Origin: an uncultured Acinetobacter sp.
GTDB lineage: Bacteria; Pseudomonadota; Gammaproteobacteria; Pseudomonadales; Moraxellaceae
Assembly (NCBI GenBank): GCA_947627655.1
Contig: CANQWW010000009.1
Coordinates: forward strand, 1 to 34,212
Direction of reading: 5' to 3'
Length of the DNA: 34,212 bases
Position 1 is the stretch's first letter; every line of letters begins with the position of its first letter. The notes below the pieces were generated by a model. That model worked only from the letters and a program-made list of their open reading frames with translations, was not told the DNA's origin and searched no databases. Below are positions 9,112 to 17,485 of this stretch, one piece after another. A program made the translations under genes and the position numbers.

Positions 9112-9327
9112 CTAGAGTTTTGCCAATGACACTTCTGTCGATTTAATTAAAACCACAACCTCTGAACCGATTTTTAAATCCAGATCCTGAACTGAACGCG
9201 TACTAATAATTGAAGTGAAGATCCCTGCCTTGGTTTCCACATTGACTTCTGAAACAACGCTGCCTGCTACGATTTCCTGAATAATGCCTTTAAACTGGTT
9301 ACGTACATTGACTGATGTAATTGTCAT
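9112..9327 (-). CDS. ssuF: SsuF-like molbindin (single TOBE/Mop domain)
   Basis: 71 residues forming one Mop/TOBE domain (NQFKGIIQEIVAGSVVSEVNVE, then SIISTRSVQDLDLKIGSEV, ending VLIKSTEVSLAK). Such proteins oligomerise and bind molybdate-like oxyanions. In Pseudomonas putida the equivalent small protein SsuF is the last gene of ssuEADCBF and is needed for growth on sulfonates and sulfate esters (established knowledge). Here it sits 38 bases before an SsuB-type ATPase, in a locus of similar genes, so I use the name by homology and context. ATG at 9327 is preceded by GAGAG. Upstream is a 228-bp A/T-rich divergent region with TATATT-like sequence but no sigma-54 element on this strand. A general molybdate-storage role cannot be excluded. 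Confidence 0.8.
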   Translation of the reverse strand: MTITSVNVRNQFKGIIQEIVAGSVVSEVNVETKAGIFTSIISTRSVQDLDLKIGSEVVVLIKSTEVSLAKL

Positions 9328-9555
9328 TATATTTACTCTCTTGGTTATTGATGAGCATAATATAAAAGATTTTATAAGGCCTAGTTATCTCGATTTAATA
9401 TTTGAATATCGTTGTTGCTTTTATCTTATTTTATGATTAATTTTCTATTTAATCCTATATATAGCATATAGATAATTAAAGCCCGAATTATTATTTATCA
9501 ATTCGCAGTAATTAATAGATGATTGCCTATATTTTAATAATTTGAAATAAGAATT

Positions 9556-10653
9556 ATGTCTATATTTACGCATCCCATCATTAGTCAGACACGACGACAT
9601 GAGCGGGCGACCGCCACCGTCTTTGAAGACCCTTTATCTAAAGCCTTGTTGGAACGGATCAAACAGATTGCACCGAGTGATGCCAATGCACTGATCATTG
9701 GTGAAACAGGTACCGGCAAGGAACTGGTCGCACGGCAGATTCATGATTTGAGCCATCGAACTAAAGGACCTTTTATTGCGGTAAACTGCGGTGCCTTGAC
9801 CGAATCCCTGGCAGAAAGTGAACTATTTGGCCATGAAAAAGGTGCCTTTACCGGAGCGATCAACCAGCGCATTGGCTGGTTTGAAGCCGCGCATAATGGC
9901 ACGCTGTTCCTGGATGAAATCGGTGATTTATCCTTACCGATGCAGGTGAAATTACTGCGGATTTTGCAGGAAAGAGAAATCATTCGGGTCGGTTCTTTAA
10001 AGCCGATTCCGATTAATGTCCGTATCATTGCTGCGACCAATGTCGACTTGGAAAAAGCCGTCATTGAAGGTAAATTCCGGGAAGATTTATTCTATCGTTT
10101 GTATGTGGCATTGCTACGTATTCCACGTCTAGCGGACCGTCGCGAAGATATTTTGCCACTGGCGAAATACTTTGTAGAACGCTATCAAACCAATCCACAT
10201 GAAACCCCTTTACGCCTCTCTGCACTGGCAGCGAAAAAGCTGATTCAGCACCGTTGGCCGGGTAATATTCGTGAACTGGAAAATACTATGCATCATGCGG
10301 TGCTGGTCAGCCAGAATGGTGTGATTGAGCCGGAAGATATCAGTTTCTCCAATCTGGTCACAGGCAATATCAAGTCTTCCGCTGTTCCGCACAGCCACTC
10401 ACATACGGCAATTGATCTGAATGCAGGGATTCATAATCTTCAGGATGCCGAACAGCTATTACAGGCCACCTTTAAACAGCTCTTTGAAGCTTCACAGCAA
10501 CTGCCAGGTCTGAATATCAATGAACTGATTGAGGAGCGTTTTATTCGCAGTGCCTATGAACACTGCCAGTACAATCAAGTGCATACAGCCAAACTCTTAG
10601 GCGTGACCCGTAATGTAATTCGGACCCGTTTATTAAAATACGCATTAATTTAA
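9556..10653 (+). CDS. sfnR: Sigma-54-dependent activator lacking a sensory domain (SfnR-like)
   Basis: Bacterial enhancer-binding protein of 365 residues that remodels sigma-54 RNA polymerase by ATP hydrolysis. The AAA+ domain begins almost at the N-terminus: Walker A GETGTGKE at 49-56, the sigma-54 contact loop GAFTGA at 96-101, Walker [10 protein letters not shown] at 116-124, and [12 protein letters not shown] further on. A FIS-type helix-turn-helix ends the protein ([21 protein letters not shown]). Only about 25 residues precede the AAA+ domain, so no PAS, GAF or receiver domain is present. That is the architecture of SfnR, which controls dimethyl-sulfone use in Pseudomonas and is itself made under sulfate starvation. 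The locus context agrees. ATG 9556 has a weak ribosome site (AGAA). Likely targets are the elements at 6617-6729 and 20604-20715. Confidence 0.85.
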   Translation: MSIFTHPIISQTRRHERATATVFEDPLSKALLERIKQIAPSDANALIIGETGTGKELVARQIHDLSHRTKGPFIAVNCGALTESLAESELFGHEKGAFTGAINQRIGWFEAAHNGTLFLDEIGDLSLPMQVKLLRILQEREIIRVGSLKPIPINVRIIAATNVDLEKAVIEGKFREDLFYRLYVALLRIPRLADRREDILPLAKYFVERYQTNPHETPLRLSALAAKKLIQHRWPGNIRELENTMHHAVLVSQNGVIEPEDISFSNLVTGNIKSSAVPHSHSHTAIDLNAGIHNLQDAEQLLQATFKQLFEASQQLPGLNINELIEERFIRSAYEHCQYNQVHTAKLLGVTRNVIRTRLLKYALI

Positions 10654-10716
10654 ATATTATGTGAAATACGTTTTTTTAATGATAGTACCTTTATTTTAAA
10701 AGATTCACTGAGACAT

Positions 10717-10750
10717 TAAAAAACCCGTTTTATTTAAAACGGGTTTTTTA
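10717..10750. terminator. Bidirectional terminator between activator gene and ABC operon
   Basis: CCCGTTTT (10724-10731), ATTT loop and AAAACGGG (10736-10743), flanked by A6 and T6. It serves the activator gene on the plus strand and the long operon ending at 10762 on the minus strand. Confidence 0.92.
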
Positions 10751-10761
10751 TTTGAATCTGA

Positions 10762-11592
10762 TTATTCAACTGGATTTTTCTTCCATCTTGTAAAATATTT
10801 TTCAAAGCCGATTAAAATATAGTTAAAGGTTAATCCAACCAAAGTAATGACTAATATTCCGACAAACATTTGTGGAATTTCAAAACTGAACTGCGAGTAA
10901 ATAATTAGATAACCCAGACCCGCCTTGGCACCAAACATTTCCACAGCGACCAGCGCCAGAATCGAAATCGCGCCAGCCAGACGAATGCCAACGAAAATCG
11001 TGGGCACAGAAGCAGGCAAGATCACTTTTCTAAATAATTGATGTGGTTTTAAGCCCATGGTACGCGCGGACTTGATCAGTAAAGGATCTACGGTTTGAAC
11101 ACCAGTAATCGTGTTCAAAAGAATTGGCCAGGTGCACGCATAAACCAACAGACTAATTTTTGACGCTTCACCAATGCCCAAAAATAGAATAAATAACGGC
11201 ATTAACGCCAATGCAGTGGTATTACGGAACAGTTCCAGTAAAGGGTTTAAAGTTTCTGCAATCAGCTTATACCAGCCAATGATCAGGCCCAAAGGAATGG
11301 CAATGGCTAAAGCCAGGCCAAAACCGATAACTGAACGGCGGATACTGGCCAGAAAGTGCGTACCTAACTGCCCACTTTGATACAGCTGCCATGTGGTATC
11401 TAGTACAGTAGATAGAGGTGGTAGAAAGGCTGAACTGACGATTCCTAAACGTGGCAAGCTTTCCCACACGGCCAGAAAGAGCAAGATCGCGATACTGCGT
11501 TTAAAGATCGTATTAAGCAGAGTGAACTGTAAGCGAGGCTTGATATTGCTGTAGCCTTCACTATAGGCTAGGGTTTGTTTAGTTGTACTCAT
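10762..11592 (-). CDS. ABC transporter permease, SsuC/TauC type (third permease)
   Basis: Inner-membrane permease of a nitrate/sulfonate/taurine-type importer, 276 residues with about six membrane segments after a roughly 30-residue cytosolic N-terminus. The coupling-helix EAA-type motif is present: SARTMGLKPHQLFRKVILP, followed by ASVPTIFVGIRLA. It is the last gene of the minus-strand operon, 19 bases after the ATPase gene. Order suggests it works with the ATPase (11612-12448) and the lipoprotein binding protein (12465-13493) as one complete importer. Its sequence differs clearly from the two permeases at 13506-15152. Confidence 0.9.
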   Translation of the reverse strand: MSTTKQTLAYSEGYSNIKPRLQFTLLNTIFKRSIAILLFLAVWESLPRLGIVSSAFLPPLSTVLDTTWQLYQSGQLGTHFLASIRRSVIGFGLALAIAIPLGLIIGWYKLIAETLNPLLELFRNTTALALMPLFILFLGIGEASKISLLVYACTWPILLNTITGVQTVDPLLIKSARTMGLKPHQLFRKVILPASVPTIFVGIRLAGAISILALVAVEMFGAKAGLGYLIIYSQFSFEIPQMFVGILVITLVGLTFNYILIGFEKYFTRWKKNPVE

Positions 11593-11611
11593 TTTTTATT
11601 CCTCAATTCTG

Positions 11612-12448
11612 TTAGGCATGTGCAAGCTGTTTGTCTTTTTCGAGTGCCTGCGCCTTAATGACTTCTTCACTGAGCTGTGACCAGATCTGATGGCGTAATT
11701 GGCCATACTCTGCAGTTGAGTGGATATCTTCGGCATTGCTTTTCAGGCTGGCTGGAATCTCAATGACGTCTTTAATACGACCTGGTCGTGAGGTCATAAT
11801 TGCCACACGCTGGCTCAGGAAAATCGCTTCATCGATACTGTGGGTAATAAAGACAATGGTCTTTTTAGAGGACTGCCAGATCTTGATCAGCTCTTCCTGC
11901 AAGGTTTCGCGCGTTTGCGCATCGAGTGCCGCAAAAGGCTCATCCATCAATAGGATTTCCGGTTCATAAGCCAGACTACGGGCAATCGCCACACGTTGCT
12001 TCATCCCGCCAGAAAGCTCATTGGGGTAATGTTTTTCAAAGCCTGCCAAACCGACCAGTTTTAAATAGTATTCTGCTTTTTCACGACGGGTTTGCTTATC
12101 GACACCTTTCGCTTCCAATCCAAATTCAATATTTTCCAGAGCAGTCAGCCATGGATAGAGTGCATATTGCTGAAACACAATGCCGCGATCCAGACCTGGT
12201 TGAGTAATTTGTTTACCACTTAGCAAGATCTGTCCAGAAGATGGCTTGGTTAGACCCGCAATCAAATCCAGCAAGGTCGATTTACCACAACCGCTTGGAC
12301 CCACAATAGAAACAAACTCACCTTGCTGGATATCCAGTGTGATATTTTCAACAGCCACAAATTCAGGTTTATAGTTTTTACTGTTGGGATGATTCTGTGC
12401 CGGAAACACTTTCCGCACATGATCTAAATTTAAAGCACTTATCATCAT
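11612..12448 (-). CDS. ABC transporter ATPase, SsuB/TauB type
   Basis: Nucleotide-binding subunit of a sulfonate/nitrate/taurine-type importer, 278 residues. Walker A GPSGCGKST is at 50-58, Q-loop VFQQYALYPW near 91-100, signature LSGGM at 145-149, Walker B EILLMDEP near 164-171, and the H-loop in VFITHSIDEA. Two ATG codons stand in tandem at the start; AGGAAG lies 5 bases before the first and 8 before the second, so the second may be used. Spacing is 16 bases after the binding-protein gene and 19 before the permease gene, so it is within the operon. It is a paralogue of the ATPase at 8252-9073. Confidence 0.92.
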   Translation of the reverse strand: MMISALNLDHVRKVFPAQNHPNSKNYKPEFVAVENITLDIQQGEFVSIVGPSGCGKSTLLDLIAGLTKPSSGQILLSGKQITQPGLDRGIVFQQYALYPWLTALENIEFGLEAKGVDKQTRREKAEYYLKLVGLAGFEKHYPNELSGGMKQRVAIARSLAYEPEILLMDEPFAALDAQTRETLQEELIKIWQSSKKTIVFITHSIDEAIFLSQRVAIMTSRPGRIKDVIEIPASLKSNAEDIHSTAEYGQLRHQIWSQLSEEVIKAQALEKDKQLAHA

Positions 12449-12464
12449 AATCTTCCTAATATTG

Positions 12465-13493
12465 TTAATTTTTTAAATTTGCGTATGGGTTAAATTCATT
12501 GCTGTATAGAGTGCTGACATTGAGCTGTTCCGGTTTCAGCTTCTGTTCGCTGACCAGTGCATCCACCCAAGGTTTAAAGTCTTCATCTTTTTGTACACCA
12601 CCCACTTCTGCCACACCTGAACCTGTGTAAAAAGGAATCAGCACTTTGGTTTCATTACGTCGGCGTTTATCAATGATGCTTTCCATACGCGCAATAATTT
12701 GTTCTTTTGGTGTGTGATGTAGCCACTCTTGGGCACGTGCTACACCACTGACAAAGGTTTTGGCCAGTTCAGGATTCTGTTCAATAAAGTCACGACGCAT
12801 TGCATAACTGCCCGCAGTAAATGGCCCATACAATTCAATGTCTTTCATGATTGGACGTACACCACCGGTTTTCAGTGCACGTTTTTCCAAAATGCCGGAA
12901 AATACTGCAATATCAATCTGACCATTACGCAGTGCCTGTTCAGTACTGACTGGTGGCAACACTATCAGTTCAACTTCACGGATTTCTTCTGGAGTCAGAC
13001 CGTGACGGGCCAGATAGTCTTTGATGACAAATTCATAATGTGCACCAAAGGCATTCACCGAAATCTTTTTACCAATGAAGTCACGTGCGGTACGGATTGG
13101 ACTGTTTTCCAATACATACAGCCCCATGTTCATTTCTTCATCACTGCCATAAGATGCCACCACAGGAACGACATCCAGACCGGCAGCAATTACTTTCACT
13201 ACGGCGCCAAGTACGGCGGAGGCAAAGTCCACATCGCCTGCGACCAGGGTTAAGAGATCCTGCGGGCCACCTTGCACCGTACCGACATAGTCCAGTTTGA
13301 CATCATTGAAGTAGCCCAGATCCTGTGCCAGTTCAGGTAAGGACACCAGTCCTGGATAGCTTTGATAGCGCAGCGTTGGAGAACTTTTGGCTGTGGTCTT
13401 TTCGACCTGAGACGTGCTACAGCCCATTGCGACACAACCACCCAGTAACACTGCAGCAAATGCTTTATGCCATGTTTTTAGAAATATTCTCAT
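12465..13493 (-). CDS. ABC transporter substrate-binding lipoprotein, NitT/TauT/SsuA-like
   Basis: Periplasmic binding protein anchored to the inner membrane by lipid, 342 residues. The N-terminus has a basic start, a hydrophobic stretch and two possible lipobox cysteines, C20 (LLGGC) and C25 (VAMGC). The mature part has NMT1/SsuA-like features: YPGLVSLPELAQDLGYF, GGPQDLLTLVAGDVDFASAVLGA (ligand-site loop) and the later LRNGQIDIAVFSG. The ligand is not known. AAGGAGG lies just before the ATG, with the upstream permease stop codon fused to it (12-base gap). Grouped with the ATPase and permease downstream, it makes a full importer. Confidence 0.88.
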   Translation of the reverse strand: MRIFLKTWHKAFAAVLLGGCVAMGCSTSQVEKTTAKSSPTLRYQSYPGLVSLPELAQDLGYFNDVKLDYVGTVQGGPQDLLTLVAGDVDFASAVLGAVVKVIAAGLDVVPVVASYGSDEEMNMGLYVLENSPIRTARDFIGKKISVNAFGAHYEFVIKDYLARHGLTPEEIREVELIVLPPVSTEQALRNGQIDIAVFSGILEKRALKTGGVRPIMKDIELYGPFTAGSYAMRRDFIEQNPELAKTFVSGVARAQEWLHHTPKEQIIARMESIIDKRRRNETKVLIPFYTGSGVAEVGGVQKDEDFKPWVDALVSEQKLKPEQLNVSTLYSNEFNPYANLKN

Positions 13494-13505
13494 TGTTATT
13501 CCTCC

Positions 13506-14306
13506 TTAGGATGGTTGTTTCCAACGTAATAGACGTTTTTCAACTTTTGCCAGAATGGCATTCAAAATTACGCCGACCAGACCAATTAGCAGCATACCGA
13601 AAATGATCAGTTCGACATCAAAAGCCTGACGACCCTGAATCACGATATTGCCGAGACCATTGCCATAATTCGCCAGTAGAAATTCAGAACCGATGGTGGC
13701 TAGCCAGGCAAAGATTAAACCGAGCTGTAAGCCGACAAAAATCTGTGCTGAAGCGCCTGGCAGAATCAGCTTGCGGTAGGCATAGATTTTTGGAAATTCA
13801 TAAACTTGAGCCACTTCACGGTATTTGTGCGAAATGCTGCTCCCCCCTTCAAAGGTATGCAGAGCGACCGGATAAAACACCGATAAACTAATAAACAGAA
13901 TCTTGGCTACATGCCCTTCACCCAGAAAGGTGGAAATCAGCGGCAACCAGGCGAACAGTGAAATCTGGCGCAAGATATGAAAGCTTGGCGCAAACAGCCA
14001 GTTCGAAACTTTCGATATACCAATGGCGATACCAAACAGTACGCCTGCTGTTGCACCCAGGAAATAGCCACTAAAATTACGCAGCAGACTTTCGATCAGA
14101 CCATTTAAAAACTCTGGCTGTTGCAATACAGCAATCGCCTTGAACAGTACTACCTGTGGTGCTGGAATCAGTTTTGGATTTAACCAGCCCAGTGCTGAAG
14201 CTAGCGCCCAGATCGCGATAAATATCGCAGGAATCAGCAAGGCTTTCAGAATTTTCCGCACTGTCTCAAGCAGGTTGTTATGCGGAATAGAAGTAGATTG
14301 ACTCAT
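13506..14306 (-). CDS. ABC transporter permease, SsuC type (second permease)
   Basis: Integral inner-membrane subunit of 266 residues with about six hydrophobic helices. The EAA-type coupling region is VAQVYEFPKIYAYRKLILPG followed by ASAQIFVGLQLG. It starts 3 bases after the stop of the permease gene at 14310, with a strong AGGAGG ribosome site embedded in the end of that gene. This indicates translational coupling and a heterodimeric permease made of the two proteins. The probable binding protein is SsuA-like (16406-17461). The likely ATPase is either the one at 11612 or the detached one at 8252. Confidence 0.9.
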   Translation of the reverse strand: MSQSTSIPHNNLLETVRKILKALLIPAIFIAIWALASALGWLNPKLIPAPQVVLFKAIAVLQQPEFLNGLIESLLRNFSGYFLGATAGVLFGIAIGISKVSNWLFAPSFHILRQISLFAWLPLISTFLGEGHVAKILFISLSVFYPVALHTFEGGSSISHKYREVAQVYEFPKIYAYRKLILPGASAQIFVGLQLGLIFAWLATIGSEFLLANYGNGLGNIVIQGRQAFDVELIIFGMLLIGLVGVILNAILAKVEKRLLRWKQPS

Positions 14307-14309
14307 GAT

Positions 14310-15152
14310 TTATCCTCCTACTCGAGTGGCATAGAAACGGCTGATCTGTTCAATTTTGGCCAGCACCGTATCCAGTACAAAGCCCGTCAGACCAATTAAA
14401 ATAATGGCCATAAAAATCAGGTCCATCTGCATCAACTGGCGGCCCCAAACCATCAGGAAGCCAATGCCTTCACTACTTGCCAGCAATTCGACAAAAACCA
14501 GAGCCAACCAGGCCTGCATGATGCCCTGACGCAGTCCACCAATCACACTTGGCAGTGCAGATGGCAAAATCACGTTTTTCAATTTTTGCAGATTGCTGTA
14601 TTGATAAACTTCAGCCACTTCCAGCAAAGAGCGAGGAACCTGAGCAATGCCTTTATAAGTTGCAATCAGTACTGCCGGGAAAACCGCTAAGGAAATTGCA
14701 GCAATTTTCAGGGCTTCATCAATTCCTAAAAAAATCATCAACAACGGAATCCAGCCAACAATCGGGAACTGTGCAACTAAATTAATCGTTGGGAAAACAT
14801 AGTCTCGACTACGGCGCATCAAGGCCAGCCACGTACCGAGTACAATGCCGACACTTGCGCCGAGCAGCACACTCCATAGAATCCGCTTGGCACTGATCTG
14901 AAAGTGGAATTGCAGTTCACCTTGTTGCCACAGTTCTATGGTGCTTTGCCAAACCAGTGCAGGTGGCGGCAGGATCTGTTCTGGCAACCATAGCTGGACC
15001 GTTGCGACATACCAGAGTCCAAGCAGCAATACCGGACACAGCAAACCACAAGCCAACTGCAAGGTTCCATTCAGGTTTCTTTTAATAAAAGCAAAGACAT
15101 TCAGGTAGCTACGCCCCTGAACCGAATGTGCTGATACATTACTCAGGCTCAT
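14310..15152 (-). CDS. ABC transporter permease, SsuC type (first permease)
   Basis: Inner-membrane subunit of 280 residues, with about six membrane helices after a polar N-terminus of some 30 residues. Coupling motif VAEVYQYSNLQKLKNVILPS, then ALPSVIGGLRQG. Its ATG overlaps the stop of the MFS gene by four bases (ATGA, 15149-15152), so the two are translationally coupled. The pair with the next gene suggests a heterodimeric channel, unusual for SsuC/TauC systems, which normally use one permease as a homodimer. Confidence 0.9.
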   Translation of the reverse strand: MSLSNVSAHSVQGRSYLNVFAFIKRNLNGTLQLACGLLCPVLLLGLWYVATVQLWLPEQILPPPALVWQSTIELWQQGELQFHFQISAKRILWSVLLGASVGIVLGTWLALMRRSRDYVFPTINLVAQFPIVGWIPLLMIFLGIDEALKIAAISLAVFPAVLIATYKGIAQVPRSLLEVAEVYQYSNLQKLKNVILPSALPSVIGGLRQGIMQAWLALVFVELLASSEGIGFLMVWGRQLMQMDLIFMAIILIGLTGFVLDTVLAKIEQISRFYATRVGG

Positions 15153-16390
15153 GATTGTTGTCCTTCTACCACGTGTTGCTCAGGTTTTTGTTGTAAAAAT
15201 TGCTGAAATACCTGATCTTTGAATAACCATAGGATCAAGGCCAAAAATGCCAGACCTATAGGAAGAAATAAATTTTGCAAACCGATGCTGGCACCAAAAG
15301 CCGCGCCGAGAAAACCGCCCAATAAGCCACCGATCGGTCCGACCAGCGCTAAAATTGGGGAAACTTTTGCCATTTCAGTTTGTTCACCGACTTTGGCAAA
15401 TGACATAAAATTGGCAATGTGCAGCATGCCGAGTCCCAGTCCCAACATTAACGAAGCGGGCCATAACCAGAAGCTGATACTGCTGAGTGCCAGCAGTAAT
15501 AAACCACTGCCAATCAGGCTAAGACCGATCAGATAAAATTTGTAATAACCCAACCATTCCGCAAGACTGCCCATGCTGAACAGTGACCCTACAAAAACTA
15601 GTCCTTGGGTGGTCAGTAACATCACTGCGGTTGGTTCAGACAAGGCAAAGCGCTGGATGGCAATCACCACAATGAAAAAGCCAAAATAGTTATTGGCAAT
15701 GCTGCTTAATAATTCCAGCAGACAGACCATGCGTAATGGAATATGGGTCTTGAGTAAATACAGCGGGGCAATTACATCTTTCCATTGAAAGCTGCCCTGC
15801 CCTTCAACTGAATGTTTATGCTGGAAGCACAACGGCGCGAAGATTAATGCACTGATAAATAAACTCGCGACCCAGTAAAAACTGACTGAATAACCAAAAT
15901 GCTCAATCAGCAGCACGGTTAAAGCCGGCGCGATCAGGAAGAAGCCCATCATGTGCGAGCCACGGAACCAGCCAGCACGCGTAGGGCCTAACTGTCTTAA
16001 CTTGCTCAAGAACACGGTATTAATCGAAACAAAACGCATCGGCAGAACAAAACTGACCAGCGCCGTGCAGATCATCAGATACCAGGCATTGGCATGTAAG
16101 GGAGTTAACCCGTACACGACCGCGCCCATCAGGCTTCCTAAGCTAAAGACCTTCAATGAACCCAGACGTTTGACCAGCACACCAATCGGTAAGGCCATGA
16201 CCAGAATCCCGATACTCTGTGCAGCCGAGATCAGTCCCAGCTGCAGCTCAGTCGCATTCAGTTGCACGGCATACAGTGAAGTCAGTACTCGGGCAACTCC
16301 AACACCCAGTCCTGCAAAAATAGTCAGGCTAATAAAGCTGCCCATAAAGCGCAGACTCAGTGTAGATGCGGGTGAATCCATTGAAGTCAT
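15149..16390 (-). CDS. Major facilitator superfamily transporter
   Basis: Inner-membrane carrier of 413 residues with about 12 hydrophobic segments. Between helices 2 and 3 is the MFS loop GVLVKRLGSLKVF, a form of the A motif, and a second-half equivalent MGSLAEWLGYYKFY. It lies inside an ABC import operon, 15 bases after the SsuA-like gene and overlapping the next permease gene by 4 bases. It could be an alternative importer or could export a product such as a desulfonated remnant; the sequence does not say which. A carrier embedded between ABC binding-protein and permease genes is not the standard ssu or tau order. Confidence 0.88.
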   Translation of the reverse strand: MTSMDSPASTLSLRFMGSFISLTIFAGLGVGVARVLTSLYAVQLNATELQLGLISAAQSIGILVMALPIGVLVKRLGSLKVFSLGSLMGAVVYGLTPLHANAWYLMICTALVSFVLPMRFVSINTVFLSKLRQLGPTRAGWFRGSHMMGFFLIAPALTVLLIEHFGYSVSFYWVASLFISALIFAPLCFQHKHSVEGQGSFQWKDVIAPLYLLKTHIPLRMVCLLELLSSIANNYFGFFIVVIAIQRFALSEPTAVMLLTTQGLVFVGSLFSMGSLAEWLGYYKFYLIGLSLIGSGLLLLALSSISFWLWPASLMLGLGLGMLHIANFMSFAKVGEQTEMAKVSPILALVGPIGGLLGGFLGAAFGASIGLQNLFLPIGLAFLALILWLFKDQVFQQFLQQKPEQHVVEGQQS

Positions 16391-16405
16391 GATCCATTAC
16401 CCAAC

Positions 16406-17461
16406 TTATTTCGGCTGACCATTGGCATTGAATGCACGCCAGTAATTTTCTAAGCCTAGGTCTTTTAAAGCATGATTTAAGTATTTCGGCTCATACCAGG
16501 TCTTGGTATCCACATCACGACGGATCAGCTTGGCCTCTTTGGCAATTTTCAAAGCTTCATCAATTTGAGAACGGTGGAATTCATCCAGTAATGGGGTAGT
16601 ACGGTCTTTCAGGTTCCAGCCATCCCAGGTTTTTTGATAATCGATCAATGGCGTACCACTTTGTGCCCAAAGTTTGTATTGAGCCAAACGGTTAGCTTCT
16701 TCCGAGCTCCATTTCGCCTGTTTAATCAGTGTCGTCACGACACGTTGGGTAATTTCTGGATATTGCTTTTCAAAGCTTTCCGTCACCCAGAAATGTGCAA
16801 TCGGAGAAACTTTTGGATCTTTAATTTCAATCAAAGTTTTCGCTACGCCACGAGACACCAAGCTAAATGGTGAAGTAATCGTGGCATCAATATCACCTGT
16901 GGCTAAAGAGGTACGTGCTGAATACGTATCTTGAGAAATAGTACGAACATCACGTTCGGTTAGACCATATTTTTTCAGCACACGGTTATAAGTAATCTGG
17001 CCATTGGTTCCCTTAAATATTGAAAACTTTTTACCTTTCAGATCCGCCACACTCTTCACATTGGAATCAGCCGGTACCACCACATAGGTTGGACCAAAGC
17101 GACCTGTTGAAAATAACACTTTGGTTTTTAAGCCTGTTGAACGGCCAACCAATGACGGCAAATCACCATGTGCAGCAAAATCGACCTTGCCATTTGCTAA
17201 AGCTTCGTTAGTAGCAGGTCCTGCACCCGGGAAAAATAACCAGGTCACTTTAATGCCGTCTTTTTTAAATTCCTGTTCCAGTACCCCACGTGCATGCGCT
17301 GAAGCAACGAAACTGCCACCTACGCGAGGCTTACCGCCTTCACCAGCCGAAGATACAGAAATACGGATTTCCTTAGGGTTGGCTGCATGGAGTTGCAGAC
17401 TTAAACCGAGGGCGGAGAGTGCTAAAAATGTTGCCGCAATTTTTTTAGAAAAAAGTTTCAT
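16406..17461 (-). CDS. SsuA-like periplasmic substrate-binding protein
   Basis: Soluble periplasmic binding protein of an ABC importer for sulfonate-type ligands, 351 residues. A signal peptide is clear: MKLFSKK, a hydrophobic stretch to about residue 22, then a cleavage site after LHA before NPKEIRIS. The mature protein shows the NMT1/SsuA pattern: FFPGAGPATNEALANGKVDFAAHGDLPS, VADLKGKKFSIFKGTNGQ, and LATGDIDATITSPFS. The start is the ATG at 17461, with AAGGA eight bases upstream; a TTG directly before it is in frame but less likely. It lies 24 bases after the porin gene. Ligand specificity (alkane- or aryl-sulfonate, sulfone) is inferred from family only. Confidence 0.9.
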   Translation of the reverse strand: MKLFSKKIAATFLALSALGLSLQLHAANPKEIRISVSSAGEGGKPRVGGSFVASAHARGVLEQEFKKDGIKVTWLFFPGAGPATNEALANGKVDFAAHGDLPSLVGRSTGLKTKVLFSTGRFGPTYVVVPADSNVKSVADLKGKKFSIFKGTNGQITYNRVLKKYGLTERDVRTISQDTYSARTSLATGDIDATITSPFSLVSRGVAKTLIEIKDPKVSPIAHFWVTESFEKQYPEITQRVVTTLIKQAKWSSEEANRLAQYKLWAQSGTPLIDYQKTWDGWNLKDRTTPLLDEFHRSQIDEALKIAKEAKLIRRDVDTKTWYEPKYLNHALKDLGLENYWRAFNANGQPK

Positions 17462-17485
17462 CAAACTGTTCCTTAACTTTCAAAA

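Noticed and set aside
9341..9358. GG-N10-GC at 9343-9356 as a sigma-54 promoter of the activator gene
   Set aside because: Only the invariant dinucleotides match; neither TGGCA nor TTGC context is present and it lies about 190 bases from the start codon.
12729..13253. Long plus-strand frame opposite the binding-protein gene
   Set aside because: Shadow of the lipoprotein binding-protein gene; composition with many His, Phe and Cys and no family features.
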